From positions 1 to 64,000 of the forward strand of contig JAJYNS010000064.1 of the NCBI GenBank assembly GCA_021786195.1: DNA of 64,000 nt. The letters run 5' to 3'. Both the position numbers and the translations under genes were made by a program. The stretch is from Actinomycetes bacterium (GTDB lineage Bacteria > Actinomycetota > Acidimicrobiia > Acidimicrobiales > Bog-793). Under the pieces are notes generated by a model. The model ran no database searches and was not told the DNA's origin. It saw nothing but the letters and a program-made list of their open reading frames with translations. This document shows, piece after piece, positions 31,881-41,046 of the stretch (the stretch's first letter is position 1; each line of letters opens with the position of its first letter).

Positions 31881-32938
31881 TGCGCCCGCAGCGTACCGGG
31901 CAGGCGACCGAGGATCCGGGCCAGCCGGGAGGGCAGGTCGGCGAGGGAGAAATGACGGCGCGCGATGGCGGCGTTGTGCTGGAGGAGCGCCGCGTCCGGC
32001 GCGTCGAGGAAGGTCCGGAGCTCCGACGGCCGTCTCGAGTCGAACCACCTGAAGCCGTAGGCGCGAAGCTCCTCGGCCACCGGGTATGGACCGATCGCGA
32101 GCGGCCTGAGGTGCGTCGCCGCCTCGATCGCCGGGTTGCCGAAGCCCTCCCAGGTCGAAGGCAGGACGACCGCGTCGCACGCGGCGTAGGCGTCGGCGAC
32201 GACATGGCCCGGGCGAGCCGGTCCCGGTCCGCGGACGACCGGGACCTCGGCGTCGGCGAGGACCTTCTCGCACTCCTCGTCGTAGCCGTCCTCGGCGGGG
32301 CCGAGCAGCCAGTAGGCGGCGCCGATCGCCTCGGCCAGCGCGAGCCCGGCGGGGACGTCCTTTCGCCGTATGGCCCGCGTCGGTTGGAGCACAAGTCGCC
32401 GGGAGGGGCCCTCGAGCCCGGCGCGAGCCCTTGTCGCCTCGCGCTCTCCCACCTCAGGGTCCGGGTCGAAGGCGTTGTGGCAGGTGAAGGCGGTGTAGCC
32501 ATAGGCCCGCAGCTCGGCGCTGGAGCGCCGGTTGACGCAGACGTGCAGCCAGCAGGGGTCGTCGGGCGGCGGGGAGAGGTGTGCGAGCGCCCGGCGCTGC
32601 GAGGGGAGGTCGTGGTGGTGCAGCAGCGCCGGCCGGCCTGCGAGCGCCCGGGCGAGGGCGCCGCCGGCCAGCGGGTTGAGGGGGAGCGAGCAGAGGTTCT
32701 CGACGACGACGAGGTCGGCGTCGGCGAGCGCGGCGTCGAGGTCGCGGGCCGAGGGCGGCTCGCTCGCGGAGGCGGCGAGCCCGGGGAGCAGGCGGTCGGC
32801 CTGGCCCTCCCCGGCGAGCGTCGTCACCTCGGCGCCCAGGGTCTCGAAGGCCCAGGCCCACTTCCCGGCCTCCACGGCGACCCCGTCCGTCCCGCCGAGC
32901 CGGTAGGAGCAGATGAGCACCCTCGCCGGAAGCCTCAT
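31877..32938 (-). CDS. GT4-type glycosyltransferase, first gene of the glgE operon
   Basis: 353 residues, GT-B fold. The C-terminal nucleotide-sugar site is recognisable: VLPSTWEGFGNPAIEAA with the EX7E-like arrangement, and VLQPTRAIRRKDV. The N-terminal half has a histidine-rich LLHHHDLPSQRR segment. Coupling to glgE suggests it makes the donor or primer for alpha-glucan, as GlgM does when it makes maltose 1-phosphate from ADP-glucose; this is inference, since GlgM proteins are usually longer (about 390 residues) and the acceptor site cannot be read here. A five-codon upstream ORF ends on its start codon. Confidence 0.78.
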   Translation of the reverse strand: MRLPARVLICSYRLGGTDGVAVEAGKWAWAFETLGAEVTTLAGEGQADRLLPGLAASASEPPSARDLDAALADADLVVVENLCSLPLNPLAGGALARALAGRPALLHHHDLPSQRRALAHLSPPPDDPCWLHVCVNRRSSAELRAYGYTAFTCHNAFDPDPEVGEREATRARAGLEGPSRRLVLQPTRAIRRKDVPAGLALAEAIGAAYWLLGPAEDGYDEECEKVLADAEVPVVRGPGPARPGHVVADAYAACDAVVLPSTWEGFGNPAIEAATHLRPLAIGPYPVAEELRAYGFRWFDSRRPSELRTFLDAPDAALLQHNAAIARRHFSLADLPSRLARILGRLPGTLRAQ

Positions 32939-32952
32939 CGGGCGGGACCCAC
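32935..32952 (-). CDS. Possible leaderless five-codon upstream ORF coupled to the GT4 gene
   Basis: GTG GGT CCC GCC CGA TGA, with its TGA overlapping the ATG of the GT4 gene (ATGA). A TAGCGT -10 box (32965-32960) is 7 nt before the GTG, the spacing used by leaderless genes here. The GT4 gene has no other Shine-Dalgarno sequence, so translation may reach it by termination-reinitiation. Confidence 0.4.
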   Translation of the reverse strand: MGPAR

Positions 32953-32999
32953 CGCCGGAACGCTACCGGGCGCACCGTCCCCGCGCCGGCGTGCGCTAG

Positions 33000-33971
<972 letters not shown>

Positions 33972-34040
33972 CGTCGGCGGGTCGGCCCCCGCCTCGGCTT
34001 GGTGTCGCGCGGCGGACCGCCCCTAGCATTGAGCGGTCTC

Positions 34041-34730
34041 ATGGGAGCAGCCATCAGCCTTCGCGAGTGCGTGTCCCTCTCGGGCCGCTTCCCGCTCCTC
34101 GCCGGCCTCAGCCTGGAGGTGCGCGAGGGCGAGGTCGTGCACCTGCGCGGCCCCAACGGGGCAGGGAAGTCGAGCCTGCTGAGGCTGTGCGCCGGGCTCG
34201 TCCCGGTCGTCTCGGGCTCGGCGGTGGTCCTCGGTCACGACCTCCGCACCGACCGTCACTCGGTCCGCAGGGAGGTGGGGCTGCTCGGCCACTCGGGCTT
34301 CCTGTACGACGACCTGTCGGTCGAGCGCAACGTCCGGTTCGCGGTGCGGGCGGCGAGGGCGGACCCGGGGCAGGTCGAAGGGGCGCTCCGGCGCCTGGGT
34401 CTCGACGGCCGACTGCGGCACGTACCCGTCGCCCGGCTCTCCGCGGGGCAGCGGCGGCGCGTCTCGCTCGCGGTGCTCGTCGCTCGCCGCCCGCGTCTGT
34501 GGCTGCTCGACGAGCCGCACGCCGGGCTTGACCAGGACGGTAGAGCCGAGCTCGACCAGCTCGTCGTCGAGGCCCGAGCCGCCGGTTCGACGGTCGTGCT
34601 CGCCTCGCACGAGCTCGAGAGGGCGTCGGCCGTCTCGGACCGTGTCGTCGGGCTGGCTGGCGGCAGGGTCGTCGCGGCCAGCCTCTGCGAGGGGCGGGTG
34701 GCGGGCGAGGTCGGCAGCGATGTTGCGTGA
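34041..34730 (+). CDS. ccmA: Cytochrome c maturation ABC ATPase CcmA
   Basis: 229 residues. Walker A is GPNGAGKSS (about residue 35), the signature ARLSAGQRRRVSLAVL, Walker B LWLLDEPHAGLD, and the switch His in VLASHELERA. With CcmB it drives release of holo-CcmE from the CcmC complex. First of nine consecutive ccm genes. ATG at 34041 lies 11 nt after TAGCAT, so the leader is very short. The ccmB start overlaps its end by 11 nt. Confidence 0.92.
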   Translation: MGAAISLRECVSLSGRFPLLAGLSLEVREGEVVHLRGPNGAGKSSLLRLCAGLVPVVSGSAVVLGHDLRTDRHSVRREVGLLGHSGFLYDDLSVERNVRFAVRAARADPGQVEGALRRLGLDGRLRHVPVARLSAGQRRRVSLAVLVARRPRLWLLDEPHAGLDQDGRAELDQLVVEARAAGSTVVLASHELERASAVSDRVVGLAGGRVVAASLCEGRVAGEVGSDVA

Positions 34731-35397
34731 CGCCTGGCTCGTCGCCGGCAAGGACCTGCGCATCGAGGTCCGCTCCAAGGTCGCGCTCGGCCAGGTCGCC
34801 CCGTTCGCCTTCGTGGTCGTGCTCCTCTTCGGCCTGGCGCTCGGGCCCGCGGTCGGCCGCGGCTCGGTGCTCTCGGCGGCCGCGCCTGGCCTGTTCTGGG
34901 TAGCCGTGCTCCTCGCGACCGTGCTTGCCGTGCAGCGCAGCTTCGCGGTCGAGGCGGCCGACGGCGCCGCCGACGGCCTGCGCCTGTCGGGCCTGGACCC
35001 GGCGGGCGTCTTCCTCGGGAAGGCCGCGGCCGTCGCCGGCCAGCTGCTGGTGCTCGAGCTCTTCCTCGCCGCGGCGGTGTCCTTGGTCTACGACCGCCAC
35101 CTCTCCGCCCTGGTGGTGCTCGCCGCGAGCTGCGTCACGGCGACGATCGGGCTGGTCGCCGCGGGGGTGCTGTACGGCGTCGTCTCGATGGGGGCCCGCC
35201 AGCGCGAGACGCTCCTCCCCCTGCTCTTCTTCCCGCTCGTCGCCCCGATCCTGCTCGGCGCGACGAAGCTCTGGGGCGAGGCGCTCGCCGGCGCTCCAGG
35301 GCGGGGCTCGGGATGGCTCGAGCTGCTCGGGGCCTTCGCCGTGGCCTACTGCGCGATCGGCGTCGTGGCCTTCGGACCGCTGCTGGAGGAGGCGTGA
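34720..35397 (+). CDS. ccmB: Heme exporter subunit CcmB
   Basis: 225 residues with six hydrophobic segments, the normal CcmB layout. The N-terminal cytosolic KDLRIEVRSKVAL stretch and the loop ADGAADGLRLSGLDPAGVFL are family features. It forms the membrane part of the CcmAB transporter. The ATG at 34720 lies inside the end of ccmA, and its TGA overlaps the ccmC start (GTGA). Confidence 0.9.
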   Translation: MLRDAWLVAGKDLRIEVRSKVALGQVAPFAFVVVLLFGLALGPAVGRGSVLSAAAPGLFWVAVLLATVLAVQRSFAVEAADGAADGLRLSGLDPAGVFLGKAAAVAGQLLVLELFLAAAVSLVYDRHLSALVVLAASCVTATIGLVAAGVLYGVVSMGARQRETLLPLLFFPLVAPILLGATKLWGEALAGAPGRGSGWLELLGAFAVAYCAIGVVAFGPLLEEA

Positions 35398-36239
35398 GCC
35401 CCGGCGCCGGGCCCGGCGGCGGCCGGGGCACCGCCGTGCTCAGGGTCCTCGGCCTGCTCGGGCTCGTCGGGGTCGTTGCGACCGTGTGGCTCGGTCTTTG
35501 GGTGACGCCCCCCGACCGGTTCATGGGGAACCTCGTGAGGCTCCTCTACCTCCATCCGGCGATCGCCTGGGTGATGTACATCGCCTACGGCATCGCCTTC
35601 CTCTCCAGCCTGCTCTACCTCTGGCCCCGCACCCGGGCACTCGCCTGGGACCGCCTCGCCGGCGCGTCGAGCGAGGTCGGCGTCGTGTTCACCGGGCTGA
35701 CGCTCGTCACCGGGTCGATCTGGGGGCGGCCGACATGGGGGGTCTGGTGGACGTGGGACCCGTTGCTCACGACGACGGCGCTGCTGTTCGTGCTCTACCT
35801 CGGCTACCTCGCCGTGCGCCAGATCCCCGGCGAGCGCGAGGCACGCGCCCGCCGGTCGGCGATCGCCGCGCTGGTCGCCTTTGTCGACGTGCCGATCGTG
35901 TACTTCTCCGTGCTGTGGTGGCGCAGCCTCCACCAGCCGCCGACTGTCGACGACCCCGTGACGGGGAAGACCTATGTCCACGGCTCGATGGCATGGACGC
36001 TGCTGTTGAGCTTCGTGGCCCTCACGCTCGTCTACGCCTGGCTGCTCGCGCACCGCTACCGGCTTGCGGCCCTCGCCGACCTCGAGGAGGGGGAGGGGCT
36101 CGAGCTGGCGATCGCCGAGCGGCGGGCCGAGGCCGGCGGCGTGCCGGCGCGCGGCGAGGAGCCGGCAGGGGCAGATCTGGTCGGTGCCGCGGCAGGTGTC
36201 CCGGACCCCGGCGCCCGGGGTCCGGGAGCCGGCCGGTGA
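35394..36239 (+). CDS. ccmC: Heme lyase subunit CcmC
   Basis: 281 residues, six transmembrane segments. The heme-handling WWD motif is present as [18 protein letters not shown], with periplasmic histidines before (YLHPAIAW) and after (YVHGSMAW) it. CcmC loads heme onto CcmE. A C-terminal cytosolic tail of about 60 residues rich in Glu/Ala/Gly goes beyond the usual length. GTG at 35394 overlaps the ccmB stop. Confidence 0.93.
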   Translation: MSPGAGPGGGRGTAVLRVLGLLGLVGVVATVWLGLWVTPPDRFMGNLVRLLYLHPAIAWVMYIAYGIAFLSSLLYLWPRTRALAWDRLAGASSEVGVVFTGLTLVTGSIWGRPTWGVWWTWDPLLTTTALLFVLYLGYLAVRQIPGEREARARRSAIAALVAFVDVPIVYFSVLWWRSLHQPPTVDDPVTGKTYVHGSMAWTLLLSFVALTLVYAWLLAHRYRLAALADLEEGEGLELAIAERRAEAGGVPARGEEPAGADLVGAAAGVPDPGARGPGAGR

Positions 36240-36484
36240 ACGGCTACGTCGAGGCCGGCTACATCGTCGGGCTCGGGACGCTCGGGATCTATGCCGTGTC
36301 GCTGCTCGCCCGCGAGCGGGCCGCCCGGCGCCGGCTGGGCCTGTCCCCCGTGCCCTCGTCTCGGGCGCGACCCGACCATGCGGGCGCGCGACGCCCCCGG
36401 CGGGGCGTCGAGCTTCGGGAGCGGGCAGCCGGCGAGACCGTGGGCGGCCGGCCGGAGGCCGACGGTCCGCAGGAACAGGCGTGA
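36236..36484 (+). CDS. CcmD-like small membrane protein
   Basis: 82 residues: one N-terminal transmembrane helix (about residues 3-23) followed by LLARERAARRRLG and a charged tail. CcmD is poorly conserved and recognised mostly by size, topology and position between ccmC and ccmE, all of which fit. It is longer than the typical 45-70 residues. Start and stop both overlap neighbours by 4 nt. Confidence 0.6.
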   Translation: MNGYVEAGYIVGLGTLGIYAVSLLARERAARRRLGLSPVPSSRARPDHAGARRPRRGVELRERAAGETVGGRPEADGPQEQA

Positions 36485-37047
36485 GCGACTCCACCGTCCT
36501 TGCCCCAAGCGTCGGGCCCGCCGGGGCGAGCGTGCTGTCCCCGGCGGGCGCGGCAGCGCGAAGGGCGAGGCAGGCCCGGACCCGCCGCCGCCTCGCAGTG
36601 GTCGGCCTCGTCCTCCTCGCGGCGATCGGCTACCTCGTCTACAAGGTGCTGACCTCGGCGCTCGTGTACTTCGAGACGGCGAGCGAGGCCGTCGCGCATC
36701 GGGCAGAGCTCGGCAACTCGACCTTCCAGATCGAAGGCGTCGTCGTGCCCGGAAGCATCCGCCAGGAGCGCCCTGGTGGCACGGGGGCGCTCGGGCATGC
36801 GCCCGCCGGCGAGCCTCCCGCCGACCTCCGCTTCATCATCCGCTCCGGCAGCGTCGAGGTCGGCGTGCTCGACACCGGTGCCCCTCCCCAGCTGTTCCAG
36901 GCCGACGTGCCGGTGGTGCTCGTCGGCCACTTCCTCGGTTCCACGGACTCCTTCAGCGCGAGCCAGATCCTCGTGAAGCACTCCAACGCCTACATCGCCG
37001 CGCACCCCGGCCGCGTGAAGGGTCCCACGGGCAAGGTCGTCAGGTGA
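36481..37047 (+). CDS. ccmE: Heme chaperone CcmE
   Basis: 188 residues. A basic N-terminus and one membrane anchor (about residues 38-60) lead into the periplasmic OB-fold. The covalent heme site HxxxY is seen as VKHSNAYIAAHP near residue 168, so this is the His type rather than the Cys type found in some archaea and deltaproteobacteria. An extra Gly/Pro-rich insertion (RQERPGGTGALGHAPAGEPP) sits between early strands. GTG at 36481 overlaps the stop of the CcmD-like gene. Confidence 0.92.
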   Translation: MSDSTVLAPSVGPAGASVLSPAGAAARRARQARTRRRLAVVGLVLLAAIGYLVYKVLTSALVYFETASEAVAHRAELGNSTFQIEGVVVPGSIRQERPGGTGALGHAPAGEPPADLRFIIRSGSVEVGVLDTGAPPQLFQADVPVVLVGHFLGSTDSFSASQILVKHSNAYIAAHPGRVKGPTGKVVR

Positions 37048-39089
37048 ACGGCGACGTCGGGCACGCTGCGGTCGCCCTCTCGCTGGTCGCCGCCCTGGCG
37101 GGCATCGTGACGCTCGCCGCCGGCCTGCTCGGCCGCCGGCCCGGCCTGCTCCGGCGCGCCCGCGTCTACGTCTGGCTCGCGCTCGGCGGGATGTTGGTCG
37201 CTGCGGCCGCGATGGAGCACGCTCTCGTCACCCACGACTTCTCGCTCGCCTTCGTCGCGGCCAACAACTCCCGCCAGACCCCCCTCCTGTACTCGGTGAC
37301 CGGGATGTGGTCGGCCCTGCAGGGCTCGATCCTCCTCTGGTCGCTGATCCTCTCCGGCTACGTCGCCGTGATGAGCCACGTCTTCCGGCGACGTGCCACC
37401 GACCCGGTCGTCGCCTGGGCGCTCCTCGTGGGCCTGGCGGTGTCGCTGTTCTTCTTCGCCTTGATGCTCGGACCCTCCGACCCCTTCGCCGCGACGGCCG
37501 GGCGGCCGCCCGCGGACGGGAGCGGCCCGAACCCCCTACTGCAGGACAACCTCCTCGTCGCGTTCCACCCGGTCTTCCTCTATCTCGGCTTCGTCGGCTT
37601 CAGCGTTCCCTTCGCCTTCGCGATCGCCGGCCTCGTCACCGGCCGGGTCGGCGAGGAGTGGCTCGCGCCGACGCGCAGGTTCGCGGTCTTCGCCTGGGCG
37701 ATGCTCACCGTCGGGATCGTGCTCGGCGCCTGGTGGTCCTACCAGGAGCTCGGATGGGGCGGCTTCTGGGGGTGGGACCCGGTCGAGAACGCCGCGCTGC
37801 TTCCCTGGCTCACCGCGACCGCCTACCTCCACTCGGCGCTCGTGCAGGAGCGCCGCGGCCTGTTGCGGGTGTGGAACGTCTCGCTGCTCGTCGCGACCTT
37901 CAGCCTGACGATCCTCGGCACCTTCCTCACCCGCTCGGGCGTGCTGCAGTCCGTCCACGCCTTCACCTCCGGTCCCGCGGTCGGCCCGGCGCTCATCGGC
38001 CTGTTCGCGGCCTCGGTCGCGGCGGGCGTCGGGCTGATCGGCTGGCGCGGCGACCGCCTTCGGGGGCCCGGGCGGATCGACTCCCCGGTGTCGCGCGAGG
38101 GCGCCTTCCTCGTGAACAACCTCCTCTTCGCCGCCTTCGCCGCGGTCGTGCTGCTCGGCACCGTCTTCCCGCTGTTCGCCGCAGCGCTCGAGAACCAGTC
38201 CCTGAGCGTCGGGCGTCCCTACTTCGACGCCTTCGGTGCGCCGATCGGGATCGCGTTGCTGTTCTTCATGTCGGTCGCGCCGGTGCTGCCCTGGCGCAAG
38301 GCCGCGCCTGGCCTGCTCCGCCGGAGGCTTGCCGTGCCGGCCTGGGTGGCGGCCGCCGTGCTCGCCGCCTGCGTCGCCGGCGGCGTGCGGGGCCTCACGC
38401 CGCTCGCCGCCTTCGGCCTCGGAGCCTTCGCCGCCTCGGTTGCGGCCCGCCAGCTCATCGCGGCCGCGCTGGCCTCGCGCCGGCACGGCCTCGGCGTCTG
38501 GCGGGGCCTGCTCGGGCGGGCCAACGGCGGGATGGTCGTCCACATCGGCATCGTCGTCATCGCCGTGGGGCTGACTGCCGCAACCTCCTTTGCCCACAGC
38601 ACCGAGGCCCGGTTCCGCCCCGGAGGGACCTTCCGCTTCGACGGGCACCGGCTGACCTTCGTCGGATGGCGGAGGGTCTCGAAGCCGAGCGAGGTCGGGG
38701 CCTCGGCCGTGTTCGAGGTGGACGGGGCCCGCTTCGCGCCCGGCATCGCTCGCTTCAACGGGAACCTCGAGGGCACGGCCATCCCCGCCGTCGACTCCTC
38801 CCTGGTCGACGACGTCTACCTGAGCATCGGCCAGGCGCCGGCGGCGCCTCGGCCGGGCGACGGGGTGACGCTCGACGTCTACGTCCAGCCGCTCGTGATG
38901 TGGCTGTGGGTCGGAGGGGCCCTCGCCGCCGCGGGCGGGCTGCTGTCCGCGCTCCCCGGCCGCCGCCGCCGGCCGACGCACCCGGTGTCGGTGCCGATCC
39001 CCGAGCTCCTCGGCGAGCCCGCGCTCGCCCCGCCCGCCGGGTCGCCGCCGAGCCCGGTGCCGCAGGTGCCCGTCGGGACGCCCACGTGA
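37044..39089 (+). CDS. ccmF: Cytochrome c heme lyase CcmF
   Basis: 681 residues, the standard length, with about 14-15 hydrophobic segments. The WWD domain reads YQELGWGGFWGWDPVENAAL. The conserved SLFMWS-like region is AFVAANNSRQTPLLYSVTGM and LQGSILLWSLIL, and SFLTRSG-like is GTFLTRSGVLQSVHAF. It attaches heme from CcmE to apocytochrome CxxCH motifs with CcmH. GTG at 37044 overlaps ccmE, and its stop overlaps ccmG. Confidence 0.95.
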   Translation: MNGDVGHAAVALSLVAALAGIVTLAAGLLGRRPGLLRRARVYVWLALGGMLVAAAAMEHALVTHDFSLAFVAANNSRQTPLLYSVTGMWSALQGSILLWSLILSGYVAVMSHVFRRRATDPVVAWALLVGLAVSLFFFALMLGPSDPFAATAGRPPADGSGPNPLLQDNLLVAFHPVFLYLGFVGFSVPFAFAIAGLVTGRVGEEWLAPTRRFAVFAWAMLTVGIVLGAWWSYQELGWGGFWGWDPVENAALLPWLTATAYLHSALVQERRGLLRVWNVSLLVATFSLTILGTFLTRSGVLQSVHAFTSGPAVGPALIGLFAASVAAGVGLIGWRGDRLRGPGRIDSPVSREGAFLVNNLLFAAFAAVVLLGTVFPLFAAALENQSLSVGRPYFDAFGAPIGIALLFFMSVAPVLPWRKAAPGLLRRRLAVPAWVAAAVLAACVAGGVRGLTPLAAFGLGAFAASVAARQLIAAALASRRHGLGVWRGLLGRANGGMVVHIGIVVIAVGLTAATSFAHSTEARFRPGGTFRFDGHRLTFVGWRRVSKPSEVGASAVFEVDGARFAPGIARFNGNLEGTAIPAVDSSLVDDVYLSIGQAPAAPRPGDGVTLDVYVQPLVMWLWVGGALAAAGGLLSALPGRRRRPTHPVSVPIPELLGEPALAPPAGSPPSPVPQVPVGTPT

Positions 39090-39664
39090 CCGCTGCCGGC
39101 ACCGACACCCCGCGCCGCCAGCGCCGGGCGCTCGTCGCATCGGTGGGCGTCGGCCTCCTCGCCGTCGCGCTCGTCGCGGTGCTGGCGACGCGCTCGGCCG
39201 CGCCGGGCTCCCAGGTGACCACTCCGCTCGGCGGCAAGCCCGCCCCGCCGGTCGCCGGCCCCGCGCTCGTCGGCGGTGCCCCGGTCTCTCTCGCGGCGCT
39301 CCGGGGGCGGTACGTGCTCGTCGACTTCTTCGCGAGCTGGTGCGTCCCCTGTCAGCGCGAGATCCCCCAGATCGAGGCCTTCCTCTACCAGAACCGGCGC
39401 AGGGTCGCGGCGATCGGGGTCGACATCGACGAGGACGCGGCCGACGGCCGGGCGTTCCTCGAGCGCGTCGGCGCGACCTGGCCGGCGGTCGAGGACCCGG
39501 TCGGGGCACGCAGCATCGCTCTGGCCTGGGGGGTGACCGATCCGCCAGAGTCCTTCCTCGTGGCGCCCGACGGTAGGGTCGTCGCCGAGATCGTCGGGGG
39601 CGTGACGGCGAGGATGCTGGACCGGCTCCTCGCGCAGGCCCGCGCCGCGGGGGCGGGGGGGTGA
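39086..39664 (+). CDS. ccmG: Membrane-anchored thioredoxin CcmG/DsbE-like
   Basis: 192 residues. An N-terminal anchor (about 16-37) is followed by a thioredoxin fold with the active site FFASWCVPCQREIP at about residue 87. The cis-proline region is DPPESFLVAPDG. It reduces apocytochrome c or CcmH disulfides outside the membrane. GTG at 39086 overlaps ccmF by 4 nt. Confidence 0.92.
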   Translation: MTAAGTDTPRRQRRALVASVGVGLLAVALVAVLATRSAAPGSQVTTPLGGKPAPPVAGPALVGGAPVSLAALRGRYVLVDFFASWCVPCQREIPQIEAFLYQNRRRVAAIGVDIDEDAADGRAFLERVGATWPAVEDPVGARSIALAWGVTDPPESFLVAPDGRVVAEIVGGVTARMLDRLLAQARAAGAGG

Positions 39665-40140
39665 GACGAGTGCACGGGCTCCTCGCCCGGCGTTCGAGCT
39701 GGCTCGTGCTCGGCGCGCTCGTCGTCGCCCTGCTCTCCTTCGGAAGCGTCCACCCGCCGCCCGAGAGCAGAGCGGCCCGCGTCCAGGCGCTCGAGTCGAT
39801 CATCAAGTGCCCGGTGTGCAACGACGTCTCGATCGCCCAGTCCGACGCCGCCGTGGCGCGTGCGCTGCGCGCCAAGGTCGTCGAGCTCGTCGACTCGGGA
39901 CGATCCAACGCCGAGATCGAGCGCTACGTCGTTGGCCAGTTCGGACCTTCGGAGCTGCTCCGTCCCCAGAACCCGCTCGTCTGGCTGCTCCCGGCGGCGC
40001 TCCTCGGCGTCGCGACGGCGGGGCTGGCGGTCGTGCTGATCCGCCGCCGCCGGCTTCGGGCCGTCGCGGCGGGGCTTCCCGAAGACGAGGCGCTCGTCGC
40101 GGCCGCCCTCGCCCGCAGGTCGGCGGAGGCGCGGTCGTGA
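39661..40140 (+). CDS. ccmH: Cytochrome c maturation protein CcmH (CcmH N-domain type)
   Basis: 159 residues. An N-terminal signal/anchor (about 13-30) precedes the redox motif ESIIKCPVCNDVSIAQSD, the family's LRCPVCQ equivalent, then a three-helix region and a C-terminal transmembrane helix (about 105-130). It holds or reduces apocytochrome cysteines for CcmF. GTG at 39661 overlaps ccmG. Confidence 0.9.
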   Translation: MRRVHGLLARRSSWLVLGALVVALLSFGSVHPPPESRAARVQALESIIKCPVCNDVSIAQSDAAVARALRAKVVELVDSGRSNAEIERYVVGQFGPSELLRPQNPLVWLLPAALLGVATAGLAVVLIRRRRLRAVAAGLPEDEALVAAALARRSAEARS

Positions 40141-41042
40141 GCGGGCACGAGCCCGGACGCTCCACGGCCTCGCGCGCGGGGTTGGCCGACTTGCAGCAGC
40201 TTCGCGACCATCTGCTCCGCTCGATCCTCGACCTCGACCTCGAGCACGCCGCCGGGGACATCGACGACGCCGACTACGCAGCGCTGCGCTCCGGTTACGT
40301 GTCCGAGGCCGCAGCCACCCTCCGGGCGATCGGCGAGGCCGCCGGCGACGAGGCCGCGGGGCCGGCGGCACCCGAGCAGCCGGCGGGACGGCGCGCGGTC
40401 CCGGAGCGGCCGGCGGCCTACCCGGCGCGCCCGCCCCGCCTCGACCGGCTCGGCGCGCTCCGGCGCCTGCTCGGACGCCGCTCGTCGCGCAGGGTGCTCG
40501 TCGCGATCGGCGTCGCCTGCATGGTCGGGCTCGTGACCCTCGCGGCGGCCCGGGCCGCCGGCCTTCGGCTGCCGGGCGAGTCCGAGAGCGGGTCGATCGC
40601 GCTCGCCTCGGCGGCCGAGGTCCGTCAGGAGCTCGACCAGGCGCAGATCCTCGCCGGCGAGGGCATGGTCGCGTCGGCGGTCGCTGTGTACGACAAGGTC
40701 CTCGCCGAGAGCCCCCACCAGGCCGAGGCCCTCGCGGACATGGGCTGGCTGGTGCGCATCGTCGGCCTGCGGGAGCACTCGCGCGCCCTGGTGTCCTATG
40801 CCGACGGCCTGCTCGCCGAGGCGGTGGCCGCCGCGCCCGGCTATGCGAGGGCGCGGGCCTTCTACGGCATCGCGCTGCTCGAGGACGGGGGCCGGCTCGG
40901 CCCGGCGCTCGGCCAGTTCCGAGCGTTTCTCGCCGACCGGCCCTCGAGGACCCTCCTGGACTCGGTGGGCGCACGGGTCGCGCAGGCGTTCGTCGCCGCG
41001 CACCGAGGCGTGCCGGCCGCCCTGGCCTCCTTCGCCCGATAG
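40137..41042 (+). CDS. CcmI-like TPR protein
   Basis: 301 residues. The N-terminal ADLQQLRDHLLRSILDLDLE and DDADYAALRSGY are the start of CycH/CcmI proteins. One membrane helix lies near residues 120-142. The C-terminal half has TPR-like helices (ASAVAVYDKVLAESPHQAEA and YARARAFYGIALLEDGGRLG), which would bind apocytochrome C-termini. Last gene of the ccm operon, 4 bp from the convergent regulator. Sequence similarity is weak apart from these features, so the CcmI name rests partly on position. Confidence 0.75.
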   Translation: MSGHEPGRSTASRAGLADLQQLRDHLLRSILDLDLEHAAGDIDDADYAALRSGYVSEAAATLRAIGEAAGDEAAGPAAPEQPAGRRAVPERPAAYPARPPRLDRLGALRRLLGRRSSRRVLVAIGVACMVGLVTLAAARAAGLRLPGESESGSIALASAAEVRQELDQAQILAGEGMVASAVAVYDKVLAESPHQAEALADMGWLVRIVGLREHSRALVSYADGLLAEAVAAAPGYARARAFYGIALLEDGGRLGPALGQFRAFLADRPSRTLLDSVGARVAQAFVAAHRGVPAALASFAR

Positions 41043-41046
41043 GCCG

